From assembly GCA_030152275.1 (NCBI GenBank), contig JASLHF010000089.1, forward strand, positions 1 to 5,855: a stretch of 5,855 nt of DNA, given 5' to 3'. This DNA comes from Acinetobacter sp. GTDB lineage: Bacteria; Pseudomonadota; Gammaproteobacteria; Pseudomonadales; Moraxellaceae. A program made the translations under genes and the position numbers. The notes below the pieces were generated by a model. It worked only from the letters and a program-made list of their open reading frames with translations. It did no database searches and was not told the origin of the DNA. Below are positions 5,451 to 5,855 of this stretch, piece by piece; position 1 is the stretch's first letter, and every line of letters starts with the position of its first letter.

Positions 5451-5855
5451 GTCACATCAGAATACCGTATTTCATCAATTACTCAAACCGATTTTAAGAC
5501 AAGATTTTGAACGTCTGGCTAAACTCCACCACTCTGGGCAAAAATTAAGATCAGCCGCCCGCTGGGATCAGTTTGTTGCCATATTGATGTCCCAACTTTC
5601 TTGTCGGCAAAGCTTAAGAGACATTCAATCCAATCTCGAATCCCAGCAGGAAAAGCTCTATCATCTTGGTGCGAAAAGAATTGCGCGAAGCACCTTAGCA
5701 AGACTCAACGAAGAACAGCCCGCCAGCCTGTATCAGCAATTGTTCACGAAGCTGCTTCAGCACTGTGAAAACTCTAAGACTGCACATAAATTTAGATTCA
5801 AGAATCCGCTGTATTCACTAGATGCCAGTCATATTGATCTTTCACTGTCATTGTG
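5449..5855 (+). CDS. IS4-family transposase, N-terminal part (DUF4372 type)
   Basis: Only the first 135 codons are in the window; the frame is open and uninterrupted to the edge. It begins SHQNTVFHQLLKPILRQ and continues with the signature of the DUF4372 N-terminal domain: RSAARWDQFVAILMSQLS (34-51), SLRDI (55-59), KLYHLGA (69-75) and the segment around 80-88 ending in LNE. The catalytic DDE domain then starts with YSLDAS (122-127), whose Asp125 is the expected first catalytic residue; the second Asp and the Glu are outside. The enzyme cuts and pastes its own element. I chose TTG at 5449 because the family's N-terminal motif begins right there, no in-frame ATG precedes it, and AAGGA lies eight bases upstream; the next in-frame ATG, at residue 47, would destroy the domain. 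The weak TTG start and the surrounding inverted repeat both suggest low expression. Whether the element is intact cannot be judged here. Confidence 0.88.
   Translation, partial: MSHQNTVFHQLLKPILRQDFERLAKLHHSGQKLRSAARWDQFVAILMSQLSCRQSLRDIQSNLESQQEKLYHLGAKRIARSTLARLNEEQPASLYQQLFTKLLQHCENSKTAHKFRFKNPLYSLDASHIDLSLSL

Larger units (their letters stand above)
5379..5855 (+). mobile_element. Left part of an IS4-family insertion sequence (truncated by window)
   Basis: The region holds a transposase leader and the first 135 transposase codons. The true left tip cannot be fixed: no target duplication or second terminal repeat is available, since the right end lies outside the window. It probably falls between about 5352 and 5382; CTGTCCCATAG at 5356 is one candidate start. 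The coordinates given begin at the A-tract of the leader inverted repeat and are a minimum. Transposase is co-oriented away from the hydrolase. Confidence 0.65.

Noticed and set aside
5408..5497. A 29-residue frame starting with ATG in the loop of the IS leader, overlapping the transposase
   Set aside because: It has no ribosome binding site and reads across the transposase N-terminus in another frame; a regulatory leader peptide cannot be excluded but is unsupported.
5519..5701. Minus-strand open frame inside the transposase
   Set aside because: It is a shadow of the transposase N-terminal domain, which has clear family motifs on the plus strand.

Overview
The window looks like chromosomal DNA of a gammaproteobacterium, most probably Acinetobacter. 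The reasons are the moderate, AT-leaning base composition with very AT-rich intergenic tracts, the protein flavour (an SdhE/YgfX pair, a small rhombosortase, a long-chain-type acyl-CoA dehydrogenase), and an IS4-type insertion sequence. The genus is inferred from general resemblance, because no search could be run.

Layout from left to right. Bases 1-84 may hold the last codons of an unidentified plus-strand gene, followed by a hairpin with a T-tract. A minus-strand pair follows: a predicted outer-membrane lipoprotein of unknown function (804-1847), and downstream of it a rhombosortase-type rhomboid protease (133-714). For both genes the best start lies inside the longest open frame, judged from the ribosome binding site and, for the lipoprotein, the lipobox. 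Next, also on the minus strand, is a 33-residue single-pass membrane protein (2087-2188) with a strong ribosome binding site and its own Rho-independent terminator. It sits below an AT-rich leader that carries three related, operator-like repeats.

Bases 2380-3013 encode the overlapping pair sdhE-ygfX (cptB-cptA) on the minus strand. SdhE is the FAD-attachment factor for succinate dehydrogenase, and YgfX is its usual small membrane partner. Divergent from them, an acyl-CoA dehydrogenase (3202-4374) appears to be a single-gene unit ending in a clear terminator. It faces a convergent alpha/beta hydrolase (4447-5241, GTG start).

The right end enters an insertion sequence. The first 135 codons of an IS4-family (DUF4372-type) transposase run off the window from a TTG start at 5449. 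Its ribosome binding site and start codon lie in the right arm of a long, nearly perfect inverted repeat (5382-5450). That arrangement suggests protection against translation of read-through transcripts, as known for IS10 and IS50.

Most of the window is ordinary housekeeping and accessory chromosome. I see no clear new multi-gene system. The best leads are the hidden 33-residue protein with its repeat-bearing leader, the uncharacterised lipoprotein next to the rhombosortase, and the fold-back structure at the start of the IS transposase.
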